Positions 1 through 6,368 of a stretch of 6,368 bases of DNA are shown one piece after another. A program made the translations under genes and the position numbers. The notes beneath the pieces were generated by a model. It was not told the DNA's origin. It saw nothing but the letters and a program-made list of their open reading frames with translations, and made no database searches. The stretch spans positions 1-6,368 of the forward strand of contig DEHY01000006.1 in assembly GCA_002352185.1 (NCBI GenBank), written 5' to 3'. Each line of letters starts with the position of its first letter. Position 1 is the stretch's first letter. This stretch comes from Competibacteraceae bacterium UBA2788 (GTDB taxonomy: Bacteria > Pseudomonadota > Gammaproteobacteria > Competibacterales > Competibacteraceae).

Positions 1-1277
1 AGCAAATCCTTGTCGTTGGGATGCAGCGCCAGCCCCCGGTCCAGCGTATCAAACGCCTCCTGATAGCGCTCAGCCTCGCGCAGCGCTTCGGCTTCAGCCT
101 GATAGAGGGTGATGCTGTTCTGCGGCTGATTGCGGCGCAGCGTCTCGAAATGCTGAGTCAAGGTGGCGGTTTCGCCCGCCTTCGCCAACATCACTCCCTT
201 GCGCAACTGGGCGATCAAATAGCGTTCTTCGCCGGACACCCGCTCATACCAGCCATTGGCCTTGGCGTAGTTGCCCCGCTGCTCCTCGATCCGCCCCAGT
301 TCAAAATAAGCGTCCGTCAGCCGGGTCTTGCGCTTGATCAAATCCAGAAAATAGCCCTCGGCCAAATCGAACTGGCGGGTTTCAGCCGCCAACAAGCCCA
401 GCGCGTACAGCGAGTCGGTATCCTTGGGATTCTGATTGAGCAGGGTGGCAAACTCACGGCGGGCCTTGCCCAGTTGGCTGGCGTCAATCAGCAGCCGGGC
501 GTAGCTCATCCGCAGGTTGCGGTCGCGCGGCAGAGCGGCAACCGCCCTGGTTAATCCCGCCAAAGCCGCATCGCGGTCGCCCCGATCCATCAGGAGCCGG
601 GTGCGCAACAGGTGCGCTGAAACCAGCTTGGGATCCTGCTCCAGCGCTTGATCCAGACTGGACAGCGCTTGGTCGCGGTCGCCAGCCGCCGCCGCCAGCA
701 TCGCCCGGTAATACTGGGCAAATGCTGAACGCGGCGGGCGGTCGCTGATCCGTTGCATCACCCGCAGCGCCATCTGTTTGTCGTCCACCTGTCCCAATAA
801 CGAGGCTACTGTGGCAAAACCTTGTTGCTTGTCCTTGTTGCTGGCTGCTTTTCGCACCGCCTCCAGATGATCGGCGGCTTCATCAATGCGACCGTTGCGC
901 AGTAGCGCCAGCGCCAGCGCCTGCCGGGACGGGTCGCTGGCGGGAGCCAGAGCGCGCCAGCGCTGCGCCAGTTCCAGCGCAGCGGCATTGTCTTTCATCA
1001 GCAGCGCCAGCAGCGCCGCCCGTTCCGCCACTTGCGGATCATCGCTGACCGCAGACACCTTGCGGTAATGCTCCAGCGCCACATTCAATTGCTCGCGCTT
1101 GCCCGCTACTTCCGCCACCAGCACCTGATACATCAACTCGGAGCGGGGACTGGGCTGCATCACCGGCCGGATCGGGTATTCCGATTCAACCGGCGCCTGC
1201 GCAACCACGGTAACGCAGCCGCTCAACAGCAGGCCGCTGAAAATCAATGCTTTTAGAAGTTTGTTCATCGCCAACAT
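1..1277 (-). CDS. TPR-repeat outer-membrane lipoprotein, LbcA/PA4667-like (C-terminus beyond left edge)
   Basis: The reading frame is open from the start to the window edge, giving 425 visible residues; the stop lies outside. The N-terminus is a lipoprotein signal: a short basic n-region (MNKLLK), a hydrophobic core, then the lipobox LSGC with the acylated Cys at residue 21. Val follows the Cys, with no Asp at +2, which fits outer-membrane sorting. From about residue 45 the protein is a chain of helical TPR-like hairpins, clearest at residues 184-216 (AMLAAAAGDRDQAL), 217-250, 252-285, 286-318 and 320-348 (FELGRIEEQRGNYAKA). Such proteins are scaffolds. In Pseudomonas the TPR lipoprotein divergent from hemA is PA4667 (LbcA), which delivers cell-wall hydrolases to the periplasmic protease CtpA; shared position and architecture suggest the same role here, but that is inference. 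Start chosen at 1277 because a weak GGACG lies 7 bases upstream. The ATG at 1268 (MNKLLK) is equally plausible. lolB may follow beyond the edge, as in Pseudomonas. Confidence 0.85.
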   Translation of the reverse strand, partial: MLAMNKLLKALIFSGLLLSGCVTVVAQAPVESEYPIRPVMQPSPRSELMYQVLVAEVAGKREQLNVALEHYRKVSAVSDDPQVAERAALLALLMKDNAAALELAQRWRALAPASDPSRQALALALLRNGRIDEAADHLEAVRKAASNKDKQQGFATVASLLGQVDDKQMALRVMQRISDRPPRSAFAQYYRAMLAAAAGDRDQALSSLDQALEQDPKLVSAHLLRTRLLMDRGDRDAALAGLTRAVAALPRDRNLRMSYARLLIDASQLGKARREFATLLNQNPKDTDSLYALGLLAAETRQFDLAEGYFLDLIKRKTRLTDAYFELGRIEEQRGNYAKANGWYERVSGEERYLIAQLRKGVMLAKAGETATLTQHFETLRRNQPQNSITLYQAEAEALREAERYQEAFDTLDRGLALHPNDKDL

Positions 1278-1289
1278 GCGTTATCGTCC

Positions 1290-1308
1290 AGCGGTTGAGA
1301 AAACCGCT
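1290..1308 (-). repeat. Perfect 7-bp hairpin in the leader of the TPR lipoprotein gene
   Basis: AGCGGTT (1290-1296) and AACCGCT (1302-1308) are exact inverse complements separated by a 5-base loop. The hairpin ends 12 bases before the ATG at 1277, directly against the weak GGACG ribosome-binding site. In the leftward transcript it would fold next to that site. No T-run follows, so it is not a typical terminator. It could be a translation-modulating hairpin or a small operator; no function can be read from the sequence alone. Confidence 0.45.
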
Positions 1309-1387
1309 CGAAACAAGGTAGACATCAGGAGTGAAACACCGGCTGCCATGTTACAGCGCGGTTAGTCCTTACTCTTTGGCTGATCGA

Positions 1388-1834
1388 TCATTCCACGACG
1401 GTCAAATGAAACTTGCCGCCCCGGGAGGCTGGCCCTTGCAGGATCGAGATGCAGTCAGCCAGTTCTTCAAGCAGGCCATCTCTCGCCTCTTCCGTCAGAT
1501 CCTCAAGGACACCCGCATTGATATGGTCATGCAGCGTCGTCAATGTCGCCAAGCCGTCCGACGCACCAAACCAGCACATGTCATCAATTCCATACCCAAG
1601 TCCAGTTTCTGGATCAATATCGGATTCCTCATCATCTTCATCGTCCGCAGAGTCTTCGCCGCTGTAGTTGTACTCAAGATCAGTGAAATCAAGGAAGTCG
1701 CTCAGCTTGTGAACCCCGGCGCTTTCGCACAGCACATCCAGCTTCTCCAAGAAGCTGTGCATCAGGCTGTGATCGTCACTGTCCTTAGAGTAGTTCCGAT
1801 CTTCGAGCGTATGAATCCAAAGCGTCATTCCCAT
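1388..1834 (-). CDS. Acidic hypothetical protein, 148 aa
   Basis: I do not recognise this family. The start at 1834 is supported by a strong AGGAGG (complement of 1840-1845) five bases upstream. A TTG one codon earlier and an ATG at 1828 are in frame but less well placed. By hand count 37 of 148 residues are Asp or Glu and 7 are Lys or Arg, so the protein is strongly acidic. There is no signal peptide or membrane segment, so it is probably cytosolic. It opens with a hydrophobic strand-like MTLWIHTLE and continues with a predicted helix at residues 24-38. An acidic run spans residues 60-76 (positions 64-70 are D, D, E, D, D, E, E). Then come a Gly/aromatic stretch (GLGYGIDDMCWFG, 78-90) and a C-terminal helix (111-132). 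It reads in the same direction as the TPR gene, 110 bases upstream of it. Three 60-base samples counted by eye within it have 43-58% G+C against about 63% in a hemA sample, which hints at acquisition but is partly explained by acidic codons. Confidence 0.75.
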   Translation of the reverse strand: MGMTLWIHTLEDRNYSKDSDDHSLMHSFLEKLDVLCESAGVHKLSDFLDFTDLEYNYSGEDSADDEDDEESDIDPETGLGYGIDDMCWFGASDGLATLTTLHDHINAGVLEDLTEEARDGLLEELADCISILQGPASRGGKFHLTVVE

Positions 1835-1839
1835 CAAAA

Positions 1840-1845
1840 CCTCCT
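1840..1845 (-). promoter_or_regulatory. Shine-Dalgarno sequence of the acidic hypothetical gene
   Basis: On the minus strand this reads AGGAGG, five bases before the ATG at 1834. It is the best ribosome-binding site in the window. It fixes the start at 1834 and supports the hypothetical frame as a real, translated gene rather than a chance opening. Confidence 0.8.
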
Positions 1846-1890
1846 CAACCCGGAAATGCGGCCATAATGACAGAGAGCCTAGCGTCTCAT

Positions 1891-1927
1891 GCGAATGATG
1901 CGGTGCAAGTATGACCTTGCCATTCGC
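1891..1927. repeat. Compound inverted repeat between the hypothetical gene and hemA
   Basis: Two nested dyads share one centre. The outer arms GCGAATG (1891-1897) and CATTCGC (1921-1927) pair over 7 bp. The inner arms GCAAG (1905-1909) and CTTGC (1916-1920) pair over 5 bp around a 6-base loop. The right-hand arms are contiguous; the left-hand arms are separated by 7 bases (1898-1904). The element sits midway between two divergent genes and its right end covers the candidate hemA -35 box, a position expected for an operator. It could also form a bulged 12-bp hairpin if transcribed. No T-run follows it on either strand, so it is not a standard terminator. Confidence 0.5.
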
Positions 1928-1946
1928 CTATTCTATCCCGCAGAAT
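1917..1946 (+). promoter_or_regulatory. Candidate sigma-70 promoter of the hemA operon
   Basis: TTGCCA (1917-1922) matches the -35 consensus at 5 of 6 bases. CAGAAT (1941-1946) matches the -10 consensus at 4 of 6, with an 18-base spacer. The start of transcription would fall near 1953, leaving a leader of under 30 bases. This is the best pair I found in the 146-base divergent gap, but the -10 box is weak. Confidence 0.35.
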
Positions 1947-1980
1947 TCCATCCTTTTTCGGCCTCATCCAACCGCGCTCC

Positions 1981-3252
1981 ATGTCTCTTCTGGCTCTTGG
2001 CCTCAACCACCGAACCGCCCCTGTCAGCGTCCGCGAACGGGTGGCGTTTGCGCCCGACCGGGTTGGCGACGCTCTGCAGGATCTACTGCACCACGGCGGC
2101 GCCTATGAAGCGGCCATTCTGTCGACCTGCAATCGTACTGAACTGTATTGTGGTCTAAAAGGCGAGGATGGTCAGTGCGTCGTGGAATGGCTGGGCGATT
2201 ATCACACGCTGCGGACGGCGGATTTGCAACCCTATCTCTATCAGCACACCGAGCAACGGGCGGTGCGCCACATTCTACGGGTCGCCGCCGGGCTGGATTC
2301 GCTGGTGCTGGGTGAACCGCAAATCCTCGGTCAAGTCAAGGCGGCCTATCAGACCGCCAACAGCGCGGGCACGCTCGGATCCCGGCTGGAGCGGCTGTTT
2401 CAGCATACCTTCGCGGTCGCCAAGCAGGTGCGCACCGACACCCGCATCGGCGCCAGTCCGGTATCGGTGGCTTTCGCAGCGGTCGGTTTGGCCAAGCAGA
2501 TTTTCGCCGACCTGCCCCAGCGCACCGCGCTGCTGATCGGCGCCGGCGATACCATTGAACTGGTCACTCGCCACCTGCACGAGAACGGCGTTGGCCGGCT
2601 GATCGTCGCCAACCGCACGCTGGAACGGGCGCACGCCCTGGTCGCTCCGTTCGACGGCTATGCCATCGCCCTGGATGAAATCCCCGCCCATCTGGGCGAA
2701 GCCGATATGGTGATTTCGTCCACGGCCAGTCCCGGCCTGATGCTGGAGTTGGCGCAGGTGCGCAGTTGTCTAAAACAGCGGCGGCGCCGACCGATGTTGA
2801 TGGTGGATTTGGCGGTGCCACGGGATATCGATCCGGCAGTGGCCGATTTCGATGACGTGTATTTGTACACGGTGGACGATCTCAAGGACATTATTCAGGA
2901 TAATCTGCGTTCGCGCCGCGCCGCCGCCAATCAGGCCGAAGAAATTATCGACAGCCAGGTTGAACACTTCATGGCCTGGTTGCGAACTCAGGACAGCGTC
3001 GCCAGCATCCGCGCCTTGCGTCAGCAGGCCGAAACCATCCGTGATGAAGCGCTGGCGCGCGCCCGACGGCAACTGGCGCACGGCAAGGATCCCTCCGAGG
3101 TGCTGGACATTCTCGCCAATATCCTGACCAACAAGCTCATTCACCCACCCTGCGCCGGTCTGCGCGAAGCCGCCGCTCAAGGCGACGCCGATATGCTGAA
3201 TCTGATTAAAATGCTGTATCAGTTGGACCGCAACGGAAACCCCTGCCGATGA
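1981..3252 (+). CDS. hemA: Glutamyl-tRNA reductase
   Basis: The enzyme reduces glutamyl-tRNA(Glu) with NADPH to glutamate-1-semialdehyde, the first committed step of the C5 route to 5-aminolevulinate and all tetrapyrroles, in the cytosol. The 423 residues match the usual length (418 in E. coli). The catalytic domain begins [18 protein letters not shown] and contains STCNRTELY with the nucleophile Cys50, followed by [17 protein letters not shown] (104-120). The NADPH domain shows GAGDTIEL (187-194), then VANRT and [11 protein letters not shown] long spinal helix begins near YTVDDL, and the C-terminal part forms the dimerisation domain. The start is set by the conserved N-terminus. No Shine-Dalgarno sequence precedes it (the upstream bases are pyrimidine-rich). 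The stop overlaps the prfA ATG by four bases, so the operon is probably translationally coupled. In enteric bacteria HemA is also controlled by haem-dependent proteolysis; nothing here shows whether that applies. Confidence 0.97.
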   Translation: MSLLALGLNHRTAPVSVRERVAFAPDRVGDALQDLLHHGGAYEAAILSTCNRTELYCGLKGEDGQCVVEWLGDYHTLRTADLQPYLYQHTEQRAVRHILRVAAGLDSLVLGEPQILGQVKAAYQTANSAGTLGSRLERLFQHTFAVAKQVRTDTRIGASPVSVAFAAVGLAKQIFADLPQRTALLIGAGDTIELVTRHLHENGVGRLIVANRTLERAHALVAPFDGYAIALDEIPAHLGEADMVISSTASPGLMLELAQVRSCLKQRRRRPMLMVDLAVPRDIDPAVADFDDVYLYTVDDLKDIIQDNLRSRRAAANQAEEIIDSQVEHFMAWLRTQDSVASIRALRQQAETIRDEALARARRQLAHGKDPSEVLDILANILTNKLIHPPCAGLREAAAQGDADMLNLIKMLYQLDRNGNPCR

Positions 3253-4331
3253 ATCCTTCCATGCTCGCCAAGCTGGAACAACTGGCGGCCCGGCATGAGG
3301 AAGTCAGCGCATTGCTGGCTACGCCCGAAATTATCAACGATAACGACCGTTTCCGCGCCCTGTCGGTGGAATACGCCCAACTGGAGCCGGTGGCGGACGG
3401 GTTTTGGGGCTATCGCCGCACTCTGGACGATTTGGACGCGGCCCGCGACATGGCCGCCGACAGCGATCCCGAGCTGCGCGCCCTGGCTCAGGACGAGTTG
3501 CTGGACGCCGAAGCTCGCCGCGCCGAACAGGAGCGGGCGCTGCAACTGCTGCTGCTGCCGCACGATCCGCACGATGCCGGCAACCTGTTTCTGGAAATCC
3601 GCGCCGGCACCGGCGGCGACGAGGCGGCGCTGTTCGCCGGCGATTTGCTGCGAATGTACGGGCGCTATGCCGAATTGCGCGGCTGGACCCTGGAAATTCT
3701 CAGCGAAAGTCTCGGTGAGCATGGCGGCTACAAGGAAGTCATCACCCGCGTCATCGGCCAGGGCGCGTATTCGCGGCTGAAATTCGAGTCCGGCGCGCAC
3801 CGGGTGCAACGGGTGCCGGTCACTGAAGCGCAGGGCCGCATTCACACCTCCGCCGCGACCGTAGCGGTGTTGCCGGAACTGGCGGAAATCGAGCAGATCG
3901 AGATCAATCCCGGCGATTTGCGCGTTGACACTTATCGCGCCTCCGGGGCCGGCGGTCAGCATGTCAACAAGACCGATTCGGCCATCCGCATCACTCATCT
4001 GCCCAGCGGCATCGTGGTGGAGTGTCAGGACGAGCGTTCCCAGCACAAGAACCGGTCGCGGGCGATGTCCCTGCTGCAAGCCAAATTGCTGGCCGGGGAA
4101 CGGGAGAAGCAGCAAAGCGCACAGGCCCAGAGCCGCCGGTTGCAGGTGGGCAGCGGCGACCGCTCCGAGCGCATCCGCACCTACAACTTCCCGCAGGGGC
4201 GGATCACCGACCACCGGATCAATCTCACGCTCTACAAACTCAGCGATATTCTGGAAGGAAATCTTGACGCCATTGTCGAGCCGCTGATTAACGAATATCA
4301 GGCGGATTTGCTGGCGGCGCTGGCGGAGTGA
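3249..4331 (+). CDS. prfA: Peptide chain release factor 1
   Basis: RF1 reads UAA and UAG in the ribosomal A site and triggers release of the finished peptide. At 360 residues it has the same length as E. coli RF1. The N-terminal helical domain (about 1-105) is followed by the decoding and catalytic core. The tripeptide that distinguishes RF1 from RF2 is PVT at 190-192 (RF2 would have SPF), within [19 protein letters not shown]. The catalytic GGQ is at 235-237 in [21 protein letters not shown], followed by [10 protein letters not shown]. Gln237 is the residue expected to be N5-methylated by PrmC, encoded by the next gene. The ATG overlaps the hemA stop (ATGA), and the gene's own TGA overlaps the prmC GTG (GTGA), the classic gammaproteobacterial hemA-prfA-prmC arrangement. 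Confidence 0.97.
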   Translation: MNPSMLAKLEQLAARHEEVSALLATPEIINDNDRFRALSVEYAQLEPVADGFWGYRRTLDDLDAARDMAADSDPELRALAQDELLDAEARRAEQERALQLLLLPHDPHDAGNLFLEIRAGTGGDEAALFAGDLLRMYGRYAELRGWTLEILSESLGEHGGYKEVITRVIGQGAYSRLKFESGAHRVQRVPVTEAQGRIHTSAATVAVLPELAEIEQIEINPGDLRVDTYRASGAGGQHVNKTDSAIRITHLPSGIVVECQDERSQHKNRSRAMSLLQAKLLAGEREKQQSAQAQSRRLQVGSGDRSERIRTYNFPQGRITDHRINLTLYKLSDILEGNLDAIVEPLINEYQADLLAALAE

Positions 4332-5176
4332 GCGCCGCCACTCTCCGCGACCTGTTGGCCACCGCCGCCCGGCGCCTGGCCGAAATCAGCGCTACCCCCC
4401 GACTGGACGCCGAAATCCTGCTGGCGGCGGCGCTGGATCGTCCGCGCAGCCACCTGTTCGCTTGGCCGGAACGGCGACCGGAACCGGAACAGTCTGACCG
4501 CTTCAACGCCTGGCTGGAACGTCGGCTGACGGGCGAGCCGGTGGCTTATATCCTGGGTCGGCGCGAGTTCTGGTCGCTGGAACTGGAGGTCACGCCAGAT
4601 ACCTTGATTCCCCGCCCGGAAACCGAACGGCTGGTGGAACTGGCGCTGGAACGGTTGCCAGTGGATCGGGCCATGGCGCTCGCCGATCTCGGCGCCGGCA
4701 GCGGCGCGATAGCCCTGGCGCTGGCAGTGGAACGGCCCAAGGCGCGCATCGTCGCCACCGACCGCAGTCCGGCTGCGTTGACCGTCGCCCGACGCAACGC
4801 CCACCGGTCAGGAATTCACAATGTGGAGTTTCGGGAAGGCGACTGGTGCGAACCGTTGGCCGGTGAGCGCTTCGATCTGATTGCATCCAATCCGCCCTAC
4901 GTCGCCGCCGCCGATTTCCACCAGCGGCGCGGCGAACTGCGCTTTGAACCGCAAGCGGCGCTGGTGGCGGGCGTAGATGGACTGGACGCGCTGCGGATCA
5001 TCATTGCCCAAGCCCCGGATCATCTGAAACCCAGCGGCTGGCTGCTGCTGGAGCATGGCTATGACCAGGGCGAAGCGGCGTTGACATTATTGCGGGAACG
5101 TGGCTTTGTTGCGGTAAGCGATCATCGGGACGCCGCCGGGATTAGCCGGACCAGTTGCGGACGCTGGCGGGCTTGA
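4328..5176 (+). CDS. prmC: Release factor glutamine N5-methyltransferase (HemK)
   Basis: PrmC transfers a methyl group from S-adenosylmethionine to the glutamine of the GGQ motif in RF1 and RF2, which speeds peptide release. The 282 residues are close to E. coli PrmC (277). A helical RF-binding N-terminal domain (about 1-75, with [12 protein letters not shown]) leads through [20 protein letters not shown] (79-98) to the Rossmann methyltransferase domain. The SAM loop is [14 protein letters not shown] (120-133), ATDRSP follows, and the catalytic NPPY is at 188-191. [11 protein letters not shown] (205-215) and the [10 protein letters not shown] segment are also typical. It was formerly named hemK and mistaken for a haem gene because of its place after hemA. 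The start is a GTG that overlaps the prfA stop by four bases with no strong ribosome-binding site, so translation probably depends on termination of prfA. The C-terminal [10 protein letters not shown] departs slightly from the usual R-V-T-L-G-R-W pattern. Confidence 0.96.
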   Translation: MSAATLRDLLATAARRLAEISATPRLDAEILLAAALDRPRSHLFAWPERRPEPEQSDRFNAWLERRLTGEPVAYILGRREFWSLELEVTPDTLIPRPETERLVELALERLPVDRAMALADLGAGSGAIALALAVERPKARIVATDRSPAALTVARRNAHRSGIHNVEFREGDWCEPLAGERFDLIASNPPYVAAADFHQRRGELRFEPQAALVAGVDGLDALRIIIAQAPDHLKPSGWLLLEHGYDQGEAALTLLRERGFVAVSDHRDAAGISRTSCGRWRA

Positions 5177-5303
5177 ACGATGGGCGGCCACTCCCCTGCC
5201 TGTGGTGAAAATTTCAAGAAGAAATCGAAACTGGCTTTGGTCTATAGTTTTAGATTTATGGGCCTTACCCGCCCCAAAATCATGTGCAGCGATCCGAAAA
5301 ATC
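5177..5303. other. Gap between prmC and the diguanylate cyclase gene, partly AT-rich
   Basis: Most of this 127-base stretch is richer in A and T than its surroundings, especially 5206-5260. It contains TATAGT (5243-5248), 5 of 6 bases of the -10 consensus, but no good -35 box at the proper distance, so it is only a weak promoter candidate for the cyclase gene. No rho-independent terminator for the hemA operon is visible; a short GGG/CCC pairing near 5260-5270 is too weak. The cyclase frame stays open upstream as far as a GTG at 5205 but without a ribosome-binding site, so I treat this region as non-coding. Confidence 0.4.
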
Positions 5304-6368
5304 ATGGCAAAGTTCTGGAGCAGAAAGGCAACTTCCCCGACCCCACCGGAAAATCTGGTAGCACGCGCAGCTGGTGAACCCGAACCGGATGCGCCGGAAC
5401 TGGAAAAAACGGCGCTGGATAATCTGGGCGCGGTATTGCGCATCTGGGGCAAGCACGCTTTCGACCTGGATCGACTCAACGCCAAGAGCATCCGCCAGCA
5501 GTGCGAGCAATGGGCGCGGCATGTGCTAGTAGTCGCTCCACACCCGGTCAGCCTGGAAACGGTCGCTGGCGCCGAAGTGGCACCAGCCGATCCGCCACTA
5601 CGCAACTGGCATGGTCTGCGGCAGTTCGTCGTTGATCTGCGCCGCAAGGAAAGCGCTTACGTTGCCCATCAATTTAAGGACACACGCCAGGTCATCAGTG
5701 ATTTCGTGCAAACCCTGGGTGCGGTTCTCGCCGAGGATCAGGAAGAGCAGACACGGATCGCCGCAGTCATCAACGAACTCAGAACCACTATCGAAACGAA
5801 TGCGCCACTGGAAATTCTGTCGCGGGAAGCCATGCGTGCGGTCAATCTGATCAGCCGGATTGCCGAGGAGCGCAACCAGCGGCACCAGCGGGCATTCCAG
5901 GAGATGACGACCCGGCTTCAGACTCTGCGCGGCGAACTGGACGCGGTGCGGCAGGAAATGGAGCTGGATCCGTTGACACGGCTTTACAATCGCAAGGCTT
6001 TTGATGAGCAATTAGCCCGTGTTTGCCAACTGCACATACTTTCCGGGCAGCCGACTTGCCTGCTGATGCTGGACGTCGATCATTTCAAAGCCGTCAACGA
6101 CAGTTTTGGCCATCCAGTAGGCGATCTGGCGCTCAAGCAATTGGCGGATTGCTGCCTGCACGCCTTCCCACGCAAGTCCGATTTTGTCGCCCGCTACGGC
6201 GGTGAGGAATTCGCCATCATTTTGCAGGAAACTTCTCTAAAAACAGCGCTCTCGCTCGGTGATCGATTACTGAAAACCATACGGTCCCTGCGTATTACTC
6301 ACGATCAAAACATCCTGAACATCACCGCATCCATCGGATTGGCCGAGTTCGATCCCCGCGCCAGCGCC
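5304..6368 (+). CDS. Soluble GGDEF diguanylate cyclase with helical N-terminal domain (C-terminus beyond right edge)
   Basis: The GGDEF domain condenses two GTP into cyclic di-GMP, the second messenger for the switch between motile and sessile states. The 355 visible residues contain DPLTRLYNRKAF (222-233) at the domain start, the metal-binding Asp257 in LDVDHF, the guanine-binding NDSFGHPVGD (265-274), and the active-site GGEEF (299-303). An RxxD inhibitory site (Arg290, Asp293) lies exactly five residues before it, so product inhibition is expected. SIGLAEF (343-349) near the end is also typical; only the last part of the domain should be missing. Residues 1-220 have no signal peptide or membrane segment. 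A segment around WGKHAFDLDRL (48-58) is followed by long charged helices, probably a coiled coil from about 170 to 220, which would promote dimerisation. I have no name for this N-terminal region; similar proteins occur in other gammaproteobacteria as far as I recall. Start ATG 5304 is the only in-frame ATG before the conserved part; its ribosome-binding site is weak. Confidence 0.92.
   Translation, partial: MAKFWSRKATSPTPPENLVARAAGEPEPDAPELEKTALDNLGAVLRIWGKHAFDLDRLNAKSIRQQCEQWARHVLVVAPHPVSLETVAGAEVAPADPPLRNWHGLRQFVVDLRRKESAYVAHQFKDTRQVISDFVQTLGAVLAEDQEEQTRIAAVINELRTTIETNAPLEILSREAMRAVNLISRIAEERNQRHQRAFQEMTTRLQTLRGELDAVRQEMELDPLTRLYNRKAFDEQLARVCQLHILSGQPTCLLMLDVDHFKAVNDSFGHPVGDLALKQLADCCLHAFPRKSDFVARYGGEEFAIILQETSLKTALSLGDRLLKTIRSLRITHDQNILNITASIGLAEFDPRASA

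Noticed and set aside
21..1256. Plus-strand open frames across the TPR gene region
   Set aside because: They are shadows of the minus-strand TPR frame, which carries the lipobox and repeat pattern; the plus-strand products are low-complexity and have no ribosome-binding sites.
1381..1390. Perfect 10-base palindrome TGATCGATCA over the stop codon of the hypothetical gene
   Set aside because: A few palindromes of this length are expected by chance in a window of this size, and it has no flanking features.
1331..1867. A 178-residue plus-strand frame opposite the acidic hypothetical gene
   Set aside because: The minus-strand frame has an AGGAGG at the right distance and a balanced globular composition; the plus-strand frame has no ribosome-binding site and mirrors it.
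3219..4214. A 331-residue minus-strand frame opposite prfA
   Set aside because: It is an antisense shadow of a complete, motif-verified RF1 gene in high-G+C DNA.
5279..5306. ATCATG repeated twice before the cyclase start
   Set aside because: The repeat is six bases long and likely coincidental.
5180..5377. A 65-residue plus-strand frame starting just after prmC
   Set aside because: It has no ribosome-binding site and runs out of frame into the start of the diguanylate cyclase; composition is unlike a folded protein.
5087..6011. Minus-strand frames opposite the prmC end and the cyclase gene
   Set aside because: They are antisense to well-supported coding sequence and have no recognisable motifs.

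Overview
The window is a chromosomal segment of about 62% G+C (by eye) from a gammaproteobacterium. The main evidence is the tightly overlapped hemA-prfA-prmC cluster, the HemA, RF1 and PrmC sequences that closely follow the gammaproteobacterial pattern, and a divergent TPR lipoprotein gene next to hemA, as in Pseudomonas. The exact genus cannot be read from the sequence. An environmental lineage such as Competibacteraceae, Chromatiales or Methylococcales is a guess.

Layout. Positions 1-1277 (minus strand) hold most of a tetratricopeptide-repeat lipoprotein gene that runs off the left edge. It resembles PA4667/LbcA, the outer-membrane partner of the protease CtpA in Pseudomonas aeruginosa. 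Positions 1388-1834 (minus strand) encode a 148-residue, very acidic protein that I do not recognise. It lies between the TPR gene and hemA. Positions 1835-1980 are a divergent intergenic region with a compound inverted repeat and a candidate hemA promoter. Positions 1981-5176 (plus strand) carry hemA, prfA and prmC, joined by 4-base stop/start overlaps. After a 127-base, partly AT-rich gap, 5304-6368 encodes the first 355 residues of a soluble diguanylate cyclase that runs off the right edge.

How they work together. HemA makes glutamate-1-semialdehyde from glutamyl-tRNA for haem synthesis. RF1 terminates translation at UAA and UAG, and PrmC methylates the glutamine of the RF1/RF2 GGQ motif, so prfA-prmC is an enzyme-substrate pair. 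The shared theme with hemA is charged-tRNA and translation biochemistry. The diguanylate cyclase, with an intact GGEEF active site and an RxxD inhibitory site, has no obvious functional link to the operon and probably has its own promoter.

No RNA genes, insertion sequences, CRISPR arrays or phage genes were seen. Most of the window is ordinary core genome. The least explained parts are the acidic hypothetical gene, the inverted repeat upstream of hemA, and the N-terminal half of the cyclase.
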